A DNA stretch of 64,000 nucleotides, taken from positions 62,001 to 126,000 of the forward strand of contig NZ_PDLO01000007.1 of the NCBI RefSeq assembly GCF_002631205.1, in the 5' to 3' direction. A program made the translations under genes and the position numbers. Of the stretch, positions 26,234-34,588 are shown piece by piece. The notes under the pieces were generated by a model. It saw nothing but the letters and a program-made list of their open reading frames with translations. It was not told the DNA's origin and made no database searches. The stretch comes from Neolewinella marina (GTDB lineage: Bacteria > Bacteroidota > Bacteroidia > Chitinophagales > Saprospiraceae). The stretch's first letter is position 1, and every line of letters begins with the position of its first letter.

Positions 26234-26866
26234 ATGAGAAACCGCCTTGCCCTGCTTTTGCCGCTGCTTTTCCTGAGTGGCCTGTCTTTCGCCCAGATTG
26301 AACTGGGGCTGAAGGCCGGCCTGTCGACCGAATCCCTCCAAGGGGAATCCTTCAGTATCGACCGGGAGGGTCGCCAGGACCTCATGTTTGCCCTGGAGGA
26401 CGCCGAATACGGCTTCCAGTTCGGTGCCCTGCTGCGCATCCCGCTGGGCGAAAAGCTGTCCCTCCAGCCGGAAGTGACTTTCAACAGTGCGAAGAACAAC
26501 TACCGCCTGGATGACCCCGAGAACAACTCCTCGGTAGTCTTTAACGAGCGCTACAACGACGTCAACGTGCCCGTGCTGTTCAGCTACAAGCTGGCCTTCC
26601 TGCGGCTGAACGCCGGTCCGGTAGGGCATTTCTTCCTGTCGAGCACCAGCGACCTGTCGAGCGACGAGGGCATCGAGCGCACTTTTGATTCCTTCAACCT
26701 GGGCTACGCCCTGGGCGGGGGCATCGACATCGGTCCCCTGACCTTCGACGTACGCTACGCCGGCAACCTCGAAAAGTACGGAGAGACCTTCACCGTAGAC
26801 GGCACCACCTTCCAGATCGACCAGGCGCCCAAGCGCTGGATTGGCAGCGTTGCCTACCGCTTCTAG
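26234..26866 (+). CDS. Small outer-membrane beta-barrel protein (PorT/OmpW-like)
   Basis: The 210-residue protein has a signal peptide (MRNRLALLLPLLFLSGLSFA) and then alternating amphipathic strands. The first is IELGLKAGLSTESLQ, the phrase FGALLRIPLGEKLSLQPEVTF is typical of the outer-membrane beta-barrel family OMP_b-brl_2, and the last residues VAYRF end in the aromatic residue that the BAM machinery recognises. It is expected to be an eight-stranded barrel in the outer membrane. Its exact function is unknown. It stands alone, followed by a long hairpin. Confidence 0.85.
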   Translation: MRNRLALLLPLLFLSGLSFAQIELGLKAGLSTESLQGESFSIDREGRQDLMFALEDAEYGFQFGALLRIPLGEKLSLQPEVTFNSAKNNYRLDDPENNSSVVFNERYNDVNVPVLFSYKLAFLRLNAGPVGHFFLSSTSDLSSDEGIERTFDSFNLGYALGGGIDIGPLTFDVRYAGNLEKYGETFTVDGTTFQIDQAPKRWIGSVAYRF

Positions 26867-26893
26867 TCCGCTTTTTTCACCACCGACCAACCC

Positions 26894-26931
26894 CGAGCGC
26901 TCTGTACCCCCTCCCTGGTACAGAGCGCTCG
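26894..26931 (+). terminator. 15-bp stem-loop between the barrel gene and the ECF sigma operon
   Basis: A perfect 15-bp stem (26894-26908 with 26917-26931) has an 8-nt loop. There is no T run afterwards, so it may act as a partial terminator or attenuator. It ends 4 nt before an ATG (26936) in frame with the sigma gene, which argues for the later start at 26990. Confidence 0.6.
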
Positions 26932-26989
26932 CCGTATGATACCTACCTTGTCACGCAGTACCATCTCCCCGAACCCAACCCCCGCCCGG

Positions 26990-27505
26990 ATGACGGAAGC
27001 CGAACTCATCGAGGCCTGCCGCCGCCAGGACCGCCGCGCCCAGAAGGAACTGTACGACCGCTACAGCCGGGCCATGTATACGGCCTGCTACCGGATCTGC
27101 GGCGATTTCGACCTGGCCAACGATGCCCTGCAGGAAGGGTTTCTCAAGGTGTTCCAGAAGTTGCACACCTTCCGCGGAGAGAGTACCATCGGGGCCTGGA
27201 TGAAGGTAGTGATCGTGCGTACCGCCCTGAACCGCCTGCGCCGGCAGCCGCAGTACGATGAGTTGCCCCTGAACTACGCTGACGAGGAAGTGGACTGGGG
27301 GCATACGGCGCTGGACGTAGAGTACCTGGAGCAGGCCATCCGGCGGCTGCCCGACGGCTACCGGGCCGTATTCGTGCTCATCGAAGTGGAGGGCTACAAG
27401 CACCAGGAGGTGGCCGACCTGCTCGGGATCACCGTAGGCACCAGCAAGAGCCAGCTCTTCTACGCCAAGAAAAAATTACGTGAATACCTGAAGGCTTACG
27501 TATGA
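26990..27505 (+). CDS. ECF-type RNA polymerase sigma factor
   Basis: The 171-residue product shows sigma region 2 (ELYDRYSRAMYTACYRI, then DALQEGFLKVFQKLHTF with the GAWMKVVIVRTALNRLR helix) and region 4 (RLPDGYRAVFVLIEVEGYKHQEVADLL, read as its two motifs PDGYRAVFVL and GYKHQEVADLLG, ending TSKSQLFYAKKKLREYL). I prefer the ATG at 26990 because family members start there and because the alternative ATG at 26936 would place its ribosome site in a hairpin. It overlaps the next gene by 4 nt (ATGA), and a DUF4097 gene follows. This sigma, membrane partner and cell-surface-protein layout is common in Bacteroidota stress or envelope regulation. Confidence 0.92.
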   Translation: MTEAELIEACRRQDRRAQKELYDRYSRAMYTACYRICGDFDLANDALQEGFLKVFQKLHTFRGESTIGAWMKVVIVRTALNRLRRQPQYDELPLNYADEEVDWGHTALDVEYLEQAIRRLPDGYRAVFVLIEVEGYKHQEVADLLGITVGTSKSQLFYAKKKLREYLKAYV

Positions 27506-28092
27506 AAGAGAAGAATTACGACCGCCTGCGCCGCGCGCTGGATCAGCTGCCGGACTACGGCCCCGACGACCAAACCTGGGAGCACATCCAGGGTGGGCTC
27601 GACGCCCCCCGGGTACCGCTGGCCGAGCAACTGCCCACCTACGCCCCCCCCGCCCAGGTGTGGAACGCCCTGAGCCGGGAACTGCCCCCCGCCGGCCGCC
27701 GCCGCCTCTCTGTGGTGCGGCAGGCCGGCCGCCGCGTCGCGGCTCTGGCCGCCGCCGCCATGGTGGCCCTGCTGGTCGCCGCCGGGCTGTACCTGCGCGA
27801 CGAGGGGCCGGAAGTAACCTACGCCTACTACCAGGAGGCGGCCCCCGCGCCGGTGGTGGCCGACTGGGACGAGGACGAAGACAGCTTCGACCGGGCCCGG
27901 GAAGTAGTGCAGCAACGCAACGAGCCCCGCCTGAATCACCTCGGCCAGGAGCTCGATGAACTCACTTCCGCCCGGGAGGAAGTAAAGGCCATGCTGGTCG
28001 CCTACGGGGAAGATCCCTCCATCGTGCGGCAACTGGCGGAAATCGAGCGGGAGCGGGACGACGTCTACCGTCGCATCATCGTAGAACTGTAA
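27502..28092 (+). CDS. Putative anti-sigma factor, single-pass membrane protein
   Basis: The 196-residue protein overlaps the sigma gene by 4 nt. An N-terminal cytoplasmic part of about 75 residues precedes one transmembrane helix (about 79-98), and an acidic, helix-rich outer part with a likely coiled coil (about 130-190) ends the protein. No zinc-anti-sigma HxxxCxxC motif is seen. Position, topology and overlap with an ECF sigma gene make an anti-sigma role likely, but no sequence family proves it. Confidence 0.7.
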   Translation: MKEKNYDRLRRALDQLPDYGPDDQTWEHIQGGLDAPRVPLAEQLPTYAPPAQVWNALSRELPPAGRRRLSVVRQAGRRVAALAAAAMVALLVAAGLYLRDEGPEVTYAYYQEAAPAPVVADWDEDEDSFDRAREVVQQRNEPRLNHLGQELDELTSAREEVKAMLVAYGEDPSIVRQLAEIERERDDVYRRIIVEL

Positions 28093-28097
28093 GCCCT

Positions 28098-28994
28098 ATG
28101 CGTCTGAGCCTCACCGTATTGCTCTTGGTACTGCTCTTCGGCACCCGCGCCCGCGCCCAGAACGGTGTCCTGGAGGTGGTGTCCAAGACCATCGCCGATA
28201 CTTACGACTACCGCAGCGGCAGCGAGCTGGCCGTGGAAGGGGAGAAAGCGGAAATTTTCGTCGAAACCTGGAGCCAGCAGAAGATCAGCGTCCGGGTGGT
28301 CCTGACCGCCCGTCACCCAAGGCTGGAGCAGGCACGCCGCGACCTGGAGAACCTGGAGTTCATTACCGAAGTGGCCGGCCAGAAGATTTTCCTGAAAAAC
28401 CGCCGCAAGGACGAAAACCGCAAGCCCGAAAGCGAGCTGACCGTGGAGTACCACATCATTCTGCCCGAGGAGTGCCCCGTCTACCTGAAGAGTCACTTCG
28501 GCGGGGCCACCATCAGCAACCTGCGCAACCGGCTGCGGATCAACGGGGAGTTCTCGGCCATCAACATCGACAATGTACAGGGGCTGCTCGACATCCGTAC
28601 CCGCTTCGGCGACATCGTCGGAGAGAAGATCGACGGCAACGTGGTGATCAATGCCCGCCGTTCCGACATCAGCCTGCTCGACGTGGGCGGCACCTTCACC
28701 ATCAACGCCCAGTACGGGGAGCTGAAGCTTAGTCCGAACATCCGCATGCGCGACCTGCGCATCAACGCCGACAAAAGCAACGTATACATCTACGAGCCCG
28801 TGGGCGGGGAAGGGCTGGCCTACGAGCTTTCCAGCAACAACGGTGAACTGCGGGTACCCGACAACCGCCAACTGATCGAACTGGACCGCACCAATGAGTG
28901 GCGGCGGGTGCAGATCGGTCCGAATACGGAACGCAGTGGCACCATCACGGCCAGCGTCACCTTCGGCAACCTGACACTGGGGAAGCAGCGCTAG
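28098..28994 (+). CDS. Exported DUF4097-like beta-helix protein
   Basis: The 298-residue protein begins with a signal peptide (MRLSLTVLLLVLLFGTRARA). The rest is repetitive strand structure, for example FGGATISNLRNRLRIN, GEFSAINIDNVQG, TRFGDIVGEKIDGN and ARRSDISLLDVGG, which stack as a right-handed beta-helix of the DUF4097 adhesin type. It is the third gene of a sigma/anti-sigma operon, 5 bp after the second, so it is probably either the target or a sensing partner in the envelope. Its ligand is unknown. Confidence 0.8.
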   Translation: MRLSLTVLLLVLLFGTRARAQNGVLEVVSKTIADTYDYRSGSELAVEGEKAEIFVETWSQQKISVRVVLTARHPRLEQARRDLENLEFITEVAGQKIFLKNRRKDENRKPESELTVEYHIILPEECPVYLKSHFGGATISNLRNRLRINGEFSAINIDNVQGLLDIRTRFGDIVGEKIDGNVVINARRSDISLLDVGGTFTINAQYGELKLSPNIRMRDLRINADKSNVYIYEPVGGEGLAYELSSNNGELRVPDNRQLIELDRTNEWRRVQIGPNTERSGTITASVTFGNLTLGKQR

Positions 28995-29003
28995 GGTAGC
29001 GGA

Positions 29004-29747
29004 CTACCCGATGATGCGCTTTTTCATGGCCTGGAATTCGGCCTCGGTAATGATGTTCTGGTCCCGCATCTCGGCCAGCTCCCGGATCTTGCGGATGTTG
29101 TCCTCCGCCTCCTGGGGTTTCACCGGCTGGGGTGGGGCAGGGGCCACGGGGGCGCCGACGCCGGCCTGGGGCGGGGTAGGGGGATTGGGTGCCGGGGCGG
29201 GCGGCGGGGGCGGCACGATATCCTCGGCCTGTTCCTGTTTCCACTGGCGGGCGACGTCCTTGCCCTTTTCAAATTTCTCGTTGTACATCTTCTTCAGCCG
29301 GTCGGTGTCGAAGTCCAGGAAGGTTCCTCCCGAACCGAAGTGCTTGCGGAAGACCTCCCCGAGAGCGTAGGTACTGGCGCCGTTCAGTATAGCGGTGGTG
29401 ACCCCACCGATGACGGTACCCACGCCGGGGATGAGCTTGATGAGGCTGCGGGCCCCGGCCTTGGTCATGGCACTGGTGGTGAGGGAGGTGACCAGGGCCT
29501 TGCCCTGGGTTTCGGCGAAGTCGATATTGTAGACGCGGCAGAGCTGGCGGATCATGTCGAGCTGCAGGGCCGACACGGCGAATACGTCGGCCACGGGCAG
29601 GGGGATGACGTAACTGGCCCCCATGCTCCAGATCACGTGATTGCGGATGATGGTGCCGGCGTGGGCGTCTTTATCGCTCTTCTGATCGGGGCTCATGATG
29701 GAATCTTTGAGGGTCTGTTTGGCGTAGTCGGATAGCTTCTTGCGCAT
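29004..29747 (-). CDS. DUF697-like membrane protein with C-terminal SHOCT domain
   Basis: The 247-residue protein has an N-terminal DUF697-like part with hydrophobic segments (SYVIPLPVADVFAVSALQL near residue 45 and IKLIPGVGTVIGGVTTAIL near 103), a proline-rich linker (about 175-215) and a short C-terminal SHOCT domain (IRELAEMRDQNIITEAEFQAMK), a motif linked to oligomerisation. Similar proteins are called YcjF/GTPase-associated. TAACTTAG about 24 nt before the ATG resembles a -7 box. It converges on the DUF4097 gene with 9 bp between stops. The function is not known. Confidence 0.82.
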   Translation of the reverse strand: MRKKLSDYAKQTLKDSIMSPDQKSDKDAHAGTIIRNHVIWSMGASYVIPLPVADVFAVSALQLDMIRQLCRVYNIDFAETQGKALVTSLTTSAMTKAGARSLIKLIPGVGTVIGGVTTAILNGASTYALGEVFRKHFGSGGTFLDFDTDRLKKMYNEKFEKGKDVARQWKQEQAEDIVPPPPPAPAPNPPTPPQAGVGAPVAPAPPQPVKPQEAEDNIRKIRELAEMRDQNIITEAEFQAMKKRIIG

Positions 29748-29881
29748 GGTCGTTTAACACGTGATGAGAATCTAAGTTACGCTGGAATGCCCATAAGGGG
29801 CGGGGTGTTCGACGGGCGGCGGGCTGGGGGCGATGAACGGTTGCCGCCGTCGGGTCGTTACTGTGCAAAAGATTTCCGCCC

Positions 29882-30175
29882 ATGGTTCCCCGCAATGACC
29901 ACATCTGGATCGGCCTGGCCGTTTCCTTCGTCGTTTCCTTCGTCGCTTACGGGCTCTTTCTGCAGCTCGGCGAGTGGCTGACGGCCGGGGCCGGGCGGGA
30001 AATTACCTTTCGCCCCCGGACGCTGGCGCTGATGGCCATCTGCCTGAACGTGCTGCCCATGAACGTCTTCCGCCGCACCTACCGGACGCGGAGCCTCAAG
30101 GGGCTGGTCATCGGGGTGATGATCCTGGCCGCCGCCTGGTTCTTCTACTACGGTCGCGAACTGCTGAACGGCTGA
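29882..30175 (+). CDS. Small membrane protein of unknown function
   Basis: The 97-residue protein has three hydrophobic helices (about residues 8-30, 46-62 and 72-88) joined by short charged loops; the second loop MNVFRRTYRTRSLKG is basic and should face the cytoplasm. I recognise no named family. It is flanked by convergent and divergent genes and is not in an obvious operon. Confidence 0.65.
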   Translation: MVPRNDHIWIGLAVSFVVSFVAYGLFLQLGEWLTAGAGREITFRPRTLALMAICLNVLPMNVFRRTYRTRSLKGLVIGVMILAAAWFFYYGRELLNG

Positions 30176-30188
30176 CGTTCGGTACCCC

Positions 30189-31037
30189 CTAGAATTGCTC
30201 CAGCTGCTGGGAAGTCTTGACGTCGCCCTCCCCGGCATCAGCCGTTTCCAGTCCGTGGGGTTGCAGGCTACCCTCAATGGTTTGCAGGCTGGTCAGGGCC
30301 CGGTGGTTCGTCAGGTCGTGGAGACTGGGCACCAGCGCCACGTAGCCATGCTCCAGGGCGTAGGCATCGGTGTCGGTCCGCTCGTCTTCGTTGACGAAGC
30401 GGCCGGTAAGCCAGTAGTAGGGGCGGCCCCGGGGATCTACGGAGCGGGTGTACTCCTCCACCCAGCGGGCTTCGGCCTGGCGGCACACCTTGAGGCCACG
30501 GATCTGGTCGGCGGGCAGGTCCGGAATATTCACGTTGAAGAGGCTGCCTTCGGCCATACCATTGGTGAGGACGAACTCGACCAGGTGGCGGACGTAGGGC
30601 AGGCAGGGGCTGAAGTCGGCGTCGGCCCGGTAGTTCAGGAAGCTGAACCCGATGCTGGGGATGCCTTCGAGGCTGGCTTCCATGGCCGCGGACAGGGTGC
30701 CGCTGTAGAGGATGTTGATTGCCGCATTGCTGCCGTGGTTGATACCCGACAGGCACAGGTCGGGGGTGCGGCCGTTCAGCAGGACGCTTTTGGCCAGCTT
30801 TACACAATCGACCGGCGTGCCGCTGCACTCGTAGGCTTCCACGTCTTCGCCGAGGGCGTCGCTTTCCCGCACGAATACCGGAACGCTGATGGTGATGGCG
30901 TGGCCCTGGGCCGACTGGGGGCTGTCGGGGGCTACGACCAGCACGTCGCCAAATTCTTTTGCTACGCTGACGAGGGCGGCGATACCGCCGGCGGTGATGC
31001 CGTCGTCGTTGGTTACCAGGATCAGGGGTCGGGACAT
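30189..31037 (-). CDS. surE: 5'/3'-nucleotidase SurE
   Basis: The 282-residue protein is a complete SurE. The metal site is built by N10-D11-D12 in LVTNDDGITAGG, by the serine in SPQSAQGHAIT and by the asparagine in SGINHGSNAA, all invariant in the family. It dephosphorylates nucleoside 5'- and 3'-monophosphates and is linked to survival in stationary phase. The C-terminal tail after about residue 255 is variable. It is divergent from the TMTC-like gene (74 bp between starts). Confidence 0.95.
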   Translation of the reverse strand: MSRPLILVTNDDGITAGGIAALVSVAKEFGDVLVVAPDSPQSAQGHAITISVPVFVRESDALGEDVEAYECSGTPVDCVKLAKSVLLNGRTPDLCLSGINHGSNAAINILYSGTLSAAMEASLEGIPSIGFSFLNYRADADFSPCLPYVRHLVEFVLTNGMAEGSLFNVNIPDLPADQIRGLKVCRQAEARWVEEYTRSVDPRGRPYYWLTGRFVNEDERTDTDAYALEHGYVALVPSLHDLTNHRALTSLQTIEGSLQPHGLETADAGEGDVKTSQQLEQF

Positions 31038-31111
31038 AAGTTGGGGTTGTAGACGGTTCCAACGACCGGGGGGCGGCTTGGGTTGCCGCGGCGGGCGGCT
31101 ATCTTCGCGGC

Positions 31112-32956
31112 ATGCCGACTGAATTGCTCATCTGGTACCGCCGCCCGGTCTGGCAGGCCGCCCTCCTCTTCGTGTTCAGTTTCCTGCTCTACGCCAATAC
31201 GCTGGGGCACGATTTCGCATTGGACGACGCCGTGGTCATCACCGACAATCGCCTGGTGCAGCGCGGTCTGGCCGGCTGGCCGGAGCTGTTCAGCCACGAT
31301 ACCTTTTACGGCTTTTTCGGCGAAGAAGACCGCGCGGCCCTGGTGGCCGGTGGTCGCTACCGTCCCCTCACCCCGGCCCTGTTTGCGCTGGAAGCGGAGG
31401 TGGCCGCAGGGCCCTTCCTGCACCACCTGCTGAACGTGATCTGGTACGGACTGCTCACCGTGGTGGTATTCGGGCTGTTCCGGGAGTTGTTCCGTGACCG
31501 CGAGCTGCCCTGGTGGCTGGTCTGGGCGGCGGCGGCCCTCTTTGCCGCCCACCCCATTCACACCGAGGCGGTGGCCAACATCAAGGGGCGCGACGAGATT
31601 CTGGTCCTGCTCGGAGCGGCCGGCAGTACCTGGGTAGTCCTGCGCCTGGCCCGAAGGGGCGGGGCAGGGCAGTGGGCGGCGGCAGCAGGGGCCGGGGTGC
31701 TGTTCTTTCTGGGTTGCCTGGCTAAGGAAAACGCCATCACCTTTCTGGCCGTCCTCCCGCTGTTGCTCTACCTCCGGGGGCGGGGGGGCTATCGCTACCT
31801 GATGCCGGTGGGCGCAGCGGCCGTGGGCTATCTGGCCCTGCGGTTCGCCGTCATCGGATTCGATCTCGGCGACCCGTCTCCGGAGTTGATGAACAACCCC
31901 TTCCTGCGGGAAGTGGACGGCCGCCTGGTCTCCCTCTCCATCGTGGAGCGGCTTCCCACGGTACTGTACACGGCCCTGGAGTACCTGCGGCTGCTGTTCT
32001 TTCCGGTGGGGCTGGTCCACGACTATTATCCGGCGGCCATTGAACTGAAAGGGTGGGTGGACCCCCTCGTATGGGTCAGTCTGCTGGGCCACGGCTTATT
32101 GCTGTTCTGGGCGTTACGGAACCTGCGTACGCGCCACGGACTGGTTGCCGCCGGGGTACTGATCTACCTGATCACCCTGTCGATCGTGAGCAACCTCCTG
32201 TTCAGCGTGGGTACCTTCATGAGTGAGCGATTCCTGTTCATGCCGTCGCTGGGCTTCGTGCTGGCGGTGGCCGCGGGTGCCGGGCAAATTCGTTTCGGCC
32301 GTTGGGCCCTGCCCGTAATAGTGGTAGTATGGTCGGTGCTCACCATTCTGCGCAACCCGGTGTGGCAAGACAACTATACCCTGTTCACCTCCGACCTGTC
32401 CCGGCAGCCCCGCAGCGCCAAACTGCTGAACGCCGCAGCTGGGGCTAAACTGGACCGCTACCAGGCACTGCCGGAAGAGCGGCGCCCCGCCGAAGCCAAA
32501 CTGTTGCGTACGGCGGAAGAACACCTGGACCGGGCGTTGGAAATTCACCCCCGTTACGGCAACGCCTACCTGCTGCGGGGGAACGCCCGCCTGCTGGGGC
32601 TGCGCTACGACGACGCCATCGCCGATTACCACGCCGCCCGGCAGTGGGGGGTGGACGACGCGACGGTAGATCAGAACCTCGTAATTGCCCTCCAACGCGC
32701 CGGCCGCGCCGCCGGGGAGGAGCGCAACGACCTGGCGGCGGCCCTGGCCTACCTGCAGCAGGCCGAGCAGCTGGATCCACGCAACTACGAAACCCTGCGG
32801 CTGCTGGGCCTCGCTCACGGGATGAGTGGGCGGGTGGAAGCGGCGGCGGACTATTTCCAGCGGGCGCTGGAAATCCAGCCGGACAACGAAGGGGCCCGCC
32901 GCAACCTGGAGATCGCCCGGCAGCAATTGGCTGCCCGGCCCGGATCAGGTGAGTAG
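31112..32956 (+). CDS. TMTC-like multi-pass membrane protein with C-terminal TPR repeats
   Basis: The 614-residue protein has about ten transmembrane helices (residues 15-410) followed by tetratricopeptide repeats (about 460-600, with EEHLDRALEIHPRYGNAYLL, then AADYFQRALEIQPDN). The N-terminal loop FALDDAVVITDN and the block AAHPIHTEAVANIKGRDEIL are hallmarks of the TMTC/DUF1736 family, whose eukaryotic members are O-mannosyltransferases of the GT-C type with a catalytic DD loop. The bacterial proteins are probably glycosyltransferases too, acting on the outer side of the membrane, but donor and acceptor are not known. A TATCTTCG box 4 nt before the ATG hints at a leaderless mRNA. Confidence 0.85.
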   Translation: MPTELLIWYRRPVWQAALLFVFSFLLYANTLGHDFALDDAVVITDNRLVQRGLAGWPELFSHDTFYGFFGEEDRAALVAGGRYRPLTPALFALEAEVAAGPFLHHLLNVIWYGLLTVVVFGLFRELFRDRELPWWLVWAAAALFAAHPIHTEAVANIKGRDEILVLLGAAGSTWVVLRLARRGGAGQWAAAAGAGVLFFLGCLAKENAITFLAVLPLLLYLRGRGGYRYLMPVGAAAVGYLALRFAVIGFDLGDPSPELMNNPFLREVDGRLVSLSIVERLPTVLYTALEYLRLLFFPVGLVHDYYPAAIELKGWVDPLVWVSLLGHGLLLFWALRNLRTRHGLVAAGVLIYLITLSIVSNLLFSVGTFMSERFLFMPSLGFVLAVAAGAGQIRFGRWALPVIVVVWSVLTILRNPVWQDNYTLFTSDLSRQPRSAKLLNAAAGAKLDRYQALPEERRPAEAKLLRTAEEHLDRALEIHPRYGNAYLLRGNARLLGLRYDDAIADYHAARQWGVDDATVDQNLVIALQRAGRAAGEERNDLAAALAYLQQAEQLDPRNYETLRLLGLAHGMSGRVEAAADYFQRALEIQPDNEGARRNLEIARQQLAARPGSGE

Positions 32957-33832
32957 TGCCCGCCGCCGCAGCTGCCGCATGATGGCGGTGTAACCGAACA
33001 CGGAAGTGACGATGAGCAGGGCGCCCCAGTAGAAGTTGGGACTGAGCTCCTGGGCGTCGTCGAGCAGGAAGTACGCCAGGAAGATGCCGTAGACGGGTTC
33101 GAGGTTGACGGTCAGGTTGGAGGCAAAGGCGGAGAGCTTGCTCAGGGAGCGCAGCGACAGGAAGAAGGTGAGGGTGGTGCAGAGCAGGGAGAGGACGAGC
33201 AGGTAGGCCCAGTCGAGGGGGGCGGGCCAGAAGTGATTTCCGCCGAAGGGGATCAGGAAGGGCGTCAGGAAGAGGGTAGCGGCCCCCAGTTCGATGAAGG
33301 TGATGCGCTGGGGGTTGCTGCTGCCGATGTACTTCTTGTTCAGGGAGGTAAAGATGGAAACCAGGGCCGCCGACAGCAGGCCAACGCCAATGCCGATGTT
33401 CATACCGGAATCCACCCCGTCGACCACCAGCCAGATGCCGGGCAGGATGAAAATACCCAGCAACAGCTCAAACCAGCGGAAGGGGCGCCCCACGATCAGG
33501 GGCTCCAGCAGGCTGGAGAACAGGGAGGTGGTGGCCATGCAGATGAGCGCGATACTGGCATTGGCGAGCTTGATGGCCCCGTAGAAGGTGACCCAGTGGA
33601 GGGCCACCACCACGCCGATGCCCGCGAGCAGGCCGAAACGGCGCCAACCCACCTCGCGGATCACGCGGTGGATGCGGACGAAAAAGACCAGACTGAGGGT
33701 GGTAAGCAACACCCGCCACCAGACGAGGGTGAGGGCCGAAAGCTGGATGAGGTCGCCGAGGATGGCCGTGAAGCCCCAGAGGAAAACGGCCAGGTGGAGC
33801 TCGACGTAAGCCCGCTCTTCGGTGTAAGCCAT
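32945..33832 (-). CDS. EamA/DMT family transporter
   Basis: The 295-residue protein has ten hydrophobic helices in two EamA repeats of five. The first repeat begins with AVFLWGFTAILGDLIQ and contains LHWVTFYGAIKLANAS; the second contains LNKKYIGSSNPQRITFIELG and ends with LEPVYGIFLAYFLLDD, the typical repeat end. It is a drug/metabolite-type exporter in the cytoplasmic membrane, with unknown substrate. The 3' end overlaps the TMTC-like gene by 12 nt on the other strand. Confidence 0.92.
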   Translation of the reverse strand: MAYTEERAYVELHLAVFLWGFTAILGDLIQLSALTLVWWRVLLTTLSLVFFVRIHRVIREVGWRRFGLLAGIGVVVALHWVTFYGAIKLANASIALICMATTSLFSSLLEPLIVGRPFRWFELLLGIFILPGIWLVVDGVDSGMNIGIGVGLLSAALVSIFTSLNKKYIGSSNPQRITFIELGAATLFLTPFLIPFGGNHFWPAPLDWAYLLVLSLLCTTLTFFLSLRSLSKLSAFASNLTVNLEPVYGIFLAYFLLDDAQELSPNFYWGALLIVTSVFGYTAIMRQLRRRALLT

Positions 33833-33859
33833 AGTGTCAGGGAGGTACTGTCAGCCTGT

Positions 33860-34390
33860 CTACTTCTCCTGACAGCCCAGGTCGGACAGCAGGTTTTCGT
33901 GCTCCTTCATGAGCTGTCGGCTCAGTTCGAGGAGTTGCAGGTAGTGGCCGGCGAAGAGCTCGGCTTCCTTGCAGGGTTTTTCCAGGGTCTCCCGCTTGTA
34001 CCGGAACAGGTCGTAGGAGGAACTGATCAGGTGGTCGAGTTCCGCCTGCCGCTTGCGGTAGGCCTTGTAGCGTTCCAGTTGCTCGTCCTGCTCAGCGCGG
34101 CGTTTGCTGCGCGCCAGGGCCAGGGCACCGGAGTCGCTCAGGTCCAACCGGGTAAAGTCGCGGGTGGAGATGTCGAACAAATTGCTGATGCGCAGCAATT
34201 TACAGATACTGGGCTCCGCGCTACCACTCTCGTAGCTGGCGATGTTGCCGCGGTTCAGGCCAACCTTTTCGGCCAGCTCCGTCTGTGACCAACCCGCCCG
34301 CTTGCGCAGCAGGCGCAGGTTGGAGGCAATGAAATTGGGCAACTGAGCGTCCTCGGGGAGTGTCGTTAGAGCAGAGTCCTTGTTTTTCAT
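33860..34390 (-). CDS. XRE-family transcription regulator
   Basis: The product has 176 residues from MKNKDSALTTLP; the longer open frame upstream covers the promoter region and is not coding. An HTH_3 domain at about 22-70 (LRLLRKRAGWSQTELAEKVG followed by NIASYESGSAEPS) is the classical XRE fold. The C-terminal 90 residues are charged helices, probably a coiled-coil dimer or sensor segment. It is divergent from the sigma factor gene across 198 bp that contain an exact 16-bp inverted pair, so it is likely to control that gene and itself. This is inference from position. Confidence 0.88.
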   Translation of the reverse strand: MKNKDSALTTLPEDAQLPNFIASNLRLLRKRAGWSQTELAEKVGLNRGNIASYESGSAEPSICKLLRISNLFDISTRDFTRLDLSDSGALALARSKRRAEQDEQLERYKAYRKRQAELDHLISSSYDLFRYKRETLEKPCKEAELFAGHYLQLLELSRQLMKEHENLLSDLGCQEK

Positions 34391-34446
34391 TTTTCCGGTA
34401 AGTGGTACGCCTAGTTTACACTTTGGTGACGTTGATAGTTGCCGGG

Positions 34447-34579
34447 TGTCAAATTTTTTTACTGTCGATACGTTAAATACGGGCTTTTGGTACGAAATTT
34501 GCAGAATTTCCGGGAGTAACCGCCCGATAATATTTGCAAATCGCCTCCGGGAAGAGTAATTTTGTAAAAAAATTTGACA
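34447..34579. promoter_or_regulatory. Paired 16-bp inverted repeats in the XRE/sigma divergent region
   Basis: TGTCAAATTTTTTTAC at 34447-34462 is the exact reverse complement of 34564-34579, 101 bp away. The right copy begins at the last base of the sigma promoter -7 box. The arrangement fits paired operators bound by one dimer or two, possibly with DNA looping. Confidence 0.55.
34534..34564 (+). promoter_or_regulatory. Promoter of the sigma factor gene
   Basis: TTG at 34534-34536 and TAATTTTG at 34557-34564 are 20 nt apart, an exact fit to the Bacteroidota TTG-N19-21-TAnnTTTG pattern. The expected start site is about 34570, 19 nt before the ATG. Confidence 0.7.
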
Positions 34580-34588
34580 GGCACAACG

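Noticed and set aside
26936-26989. Earlier start for the first ECF sigma gene
   Set aside because: The ATG at 26936 lies 4 nt after a 15-bp hairpin and adds 18 residues without sigma similarity.
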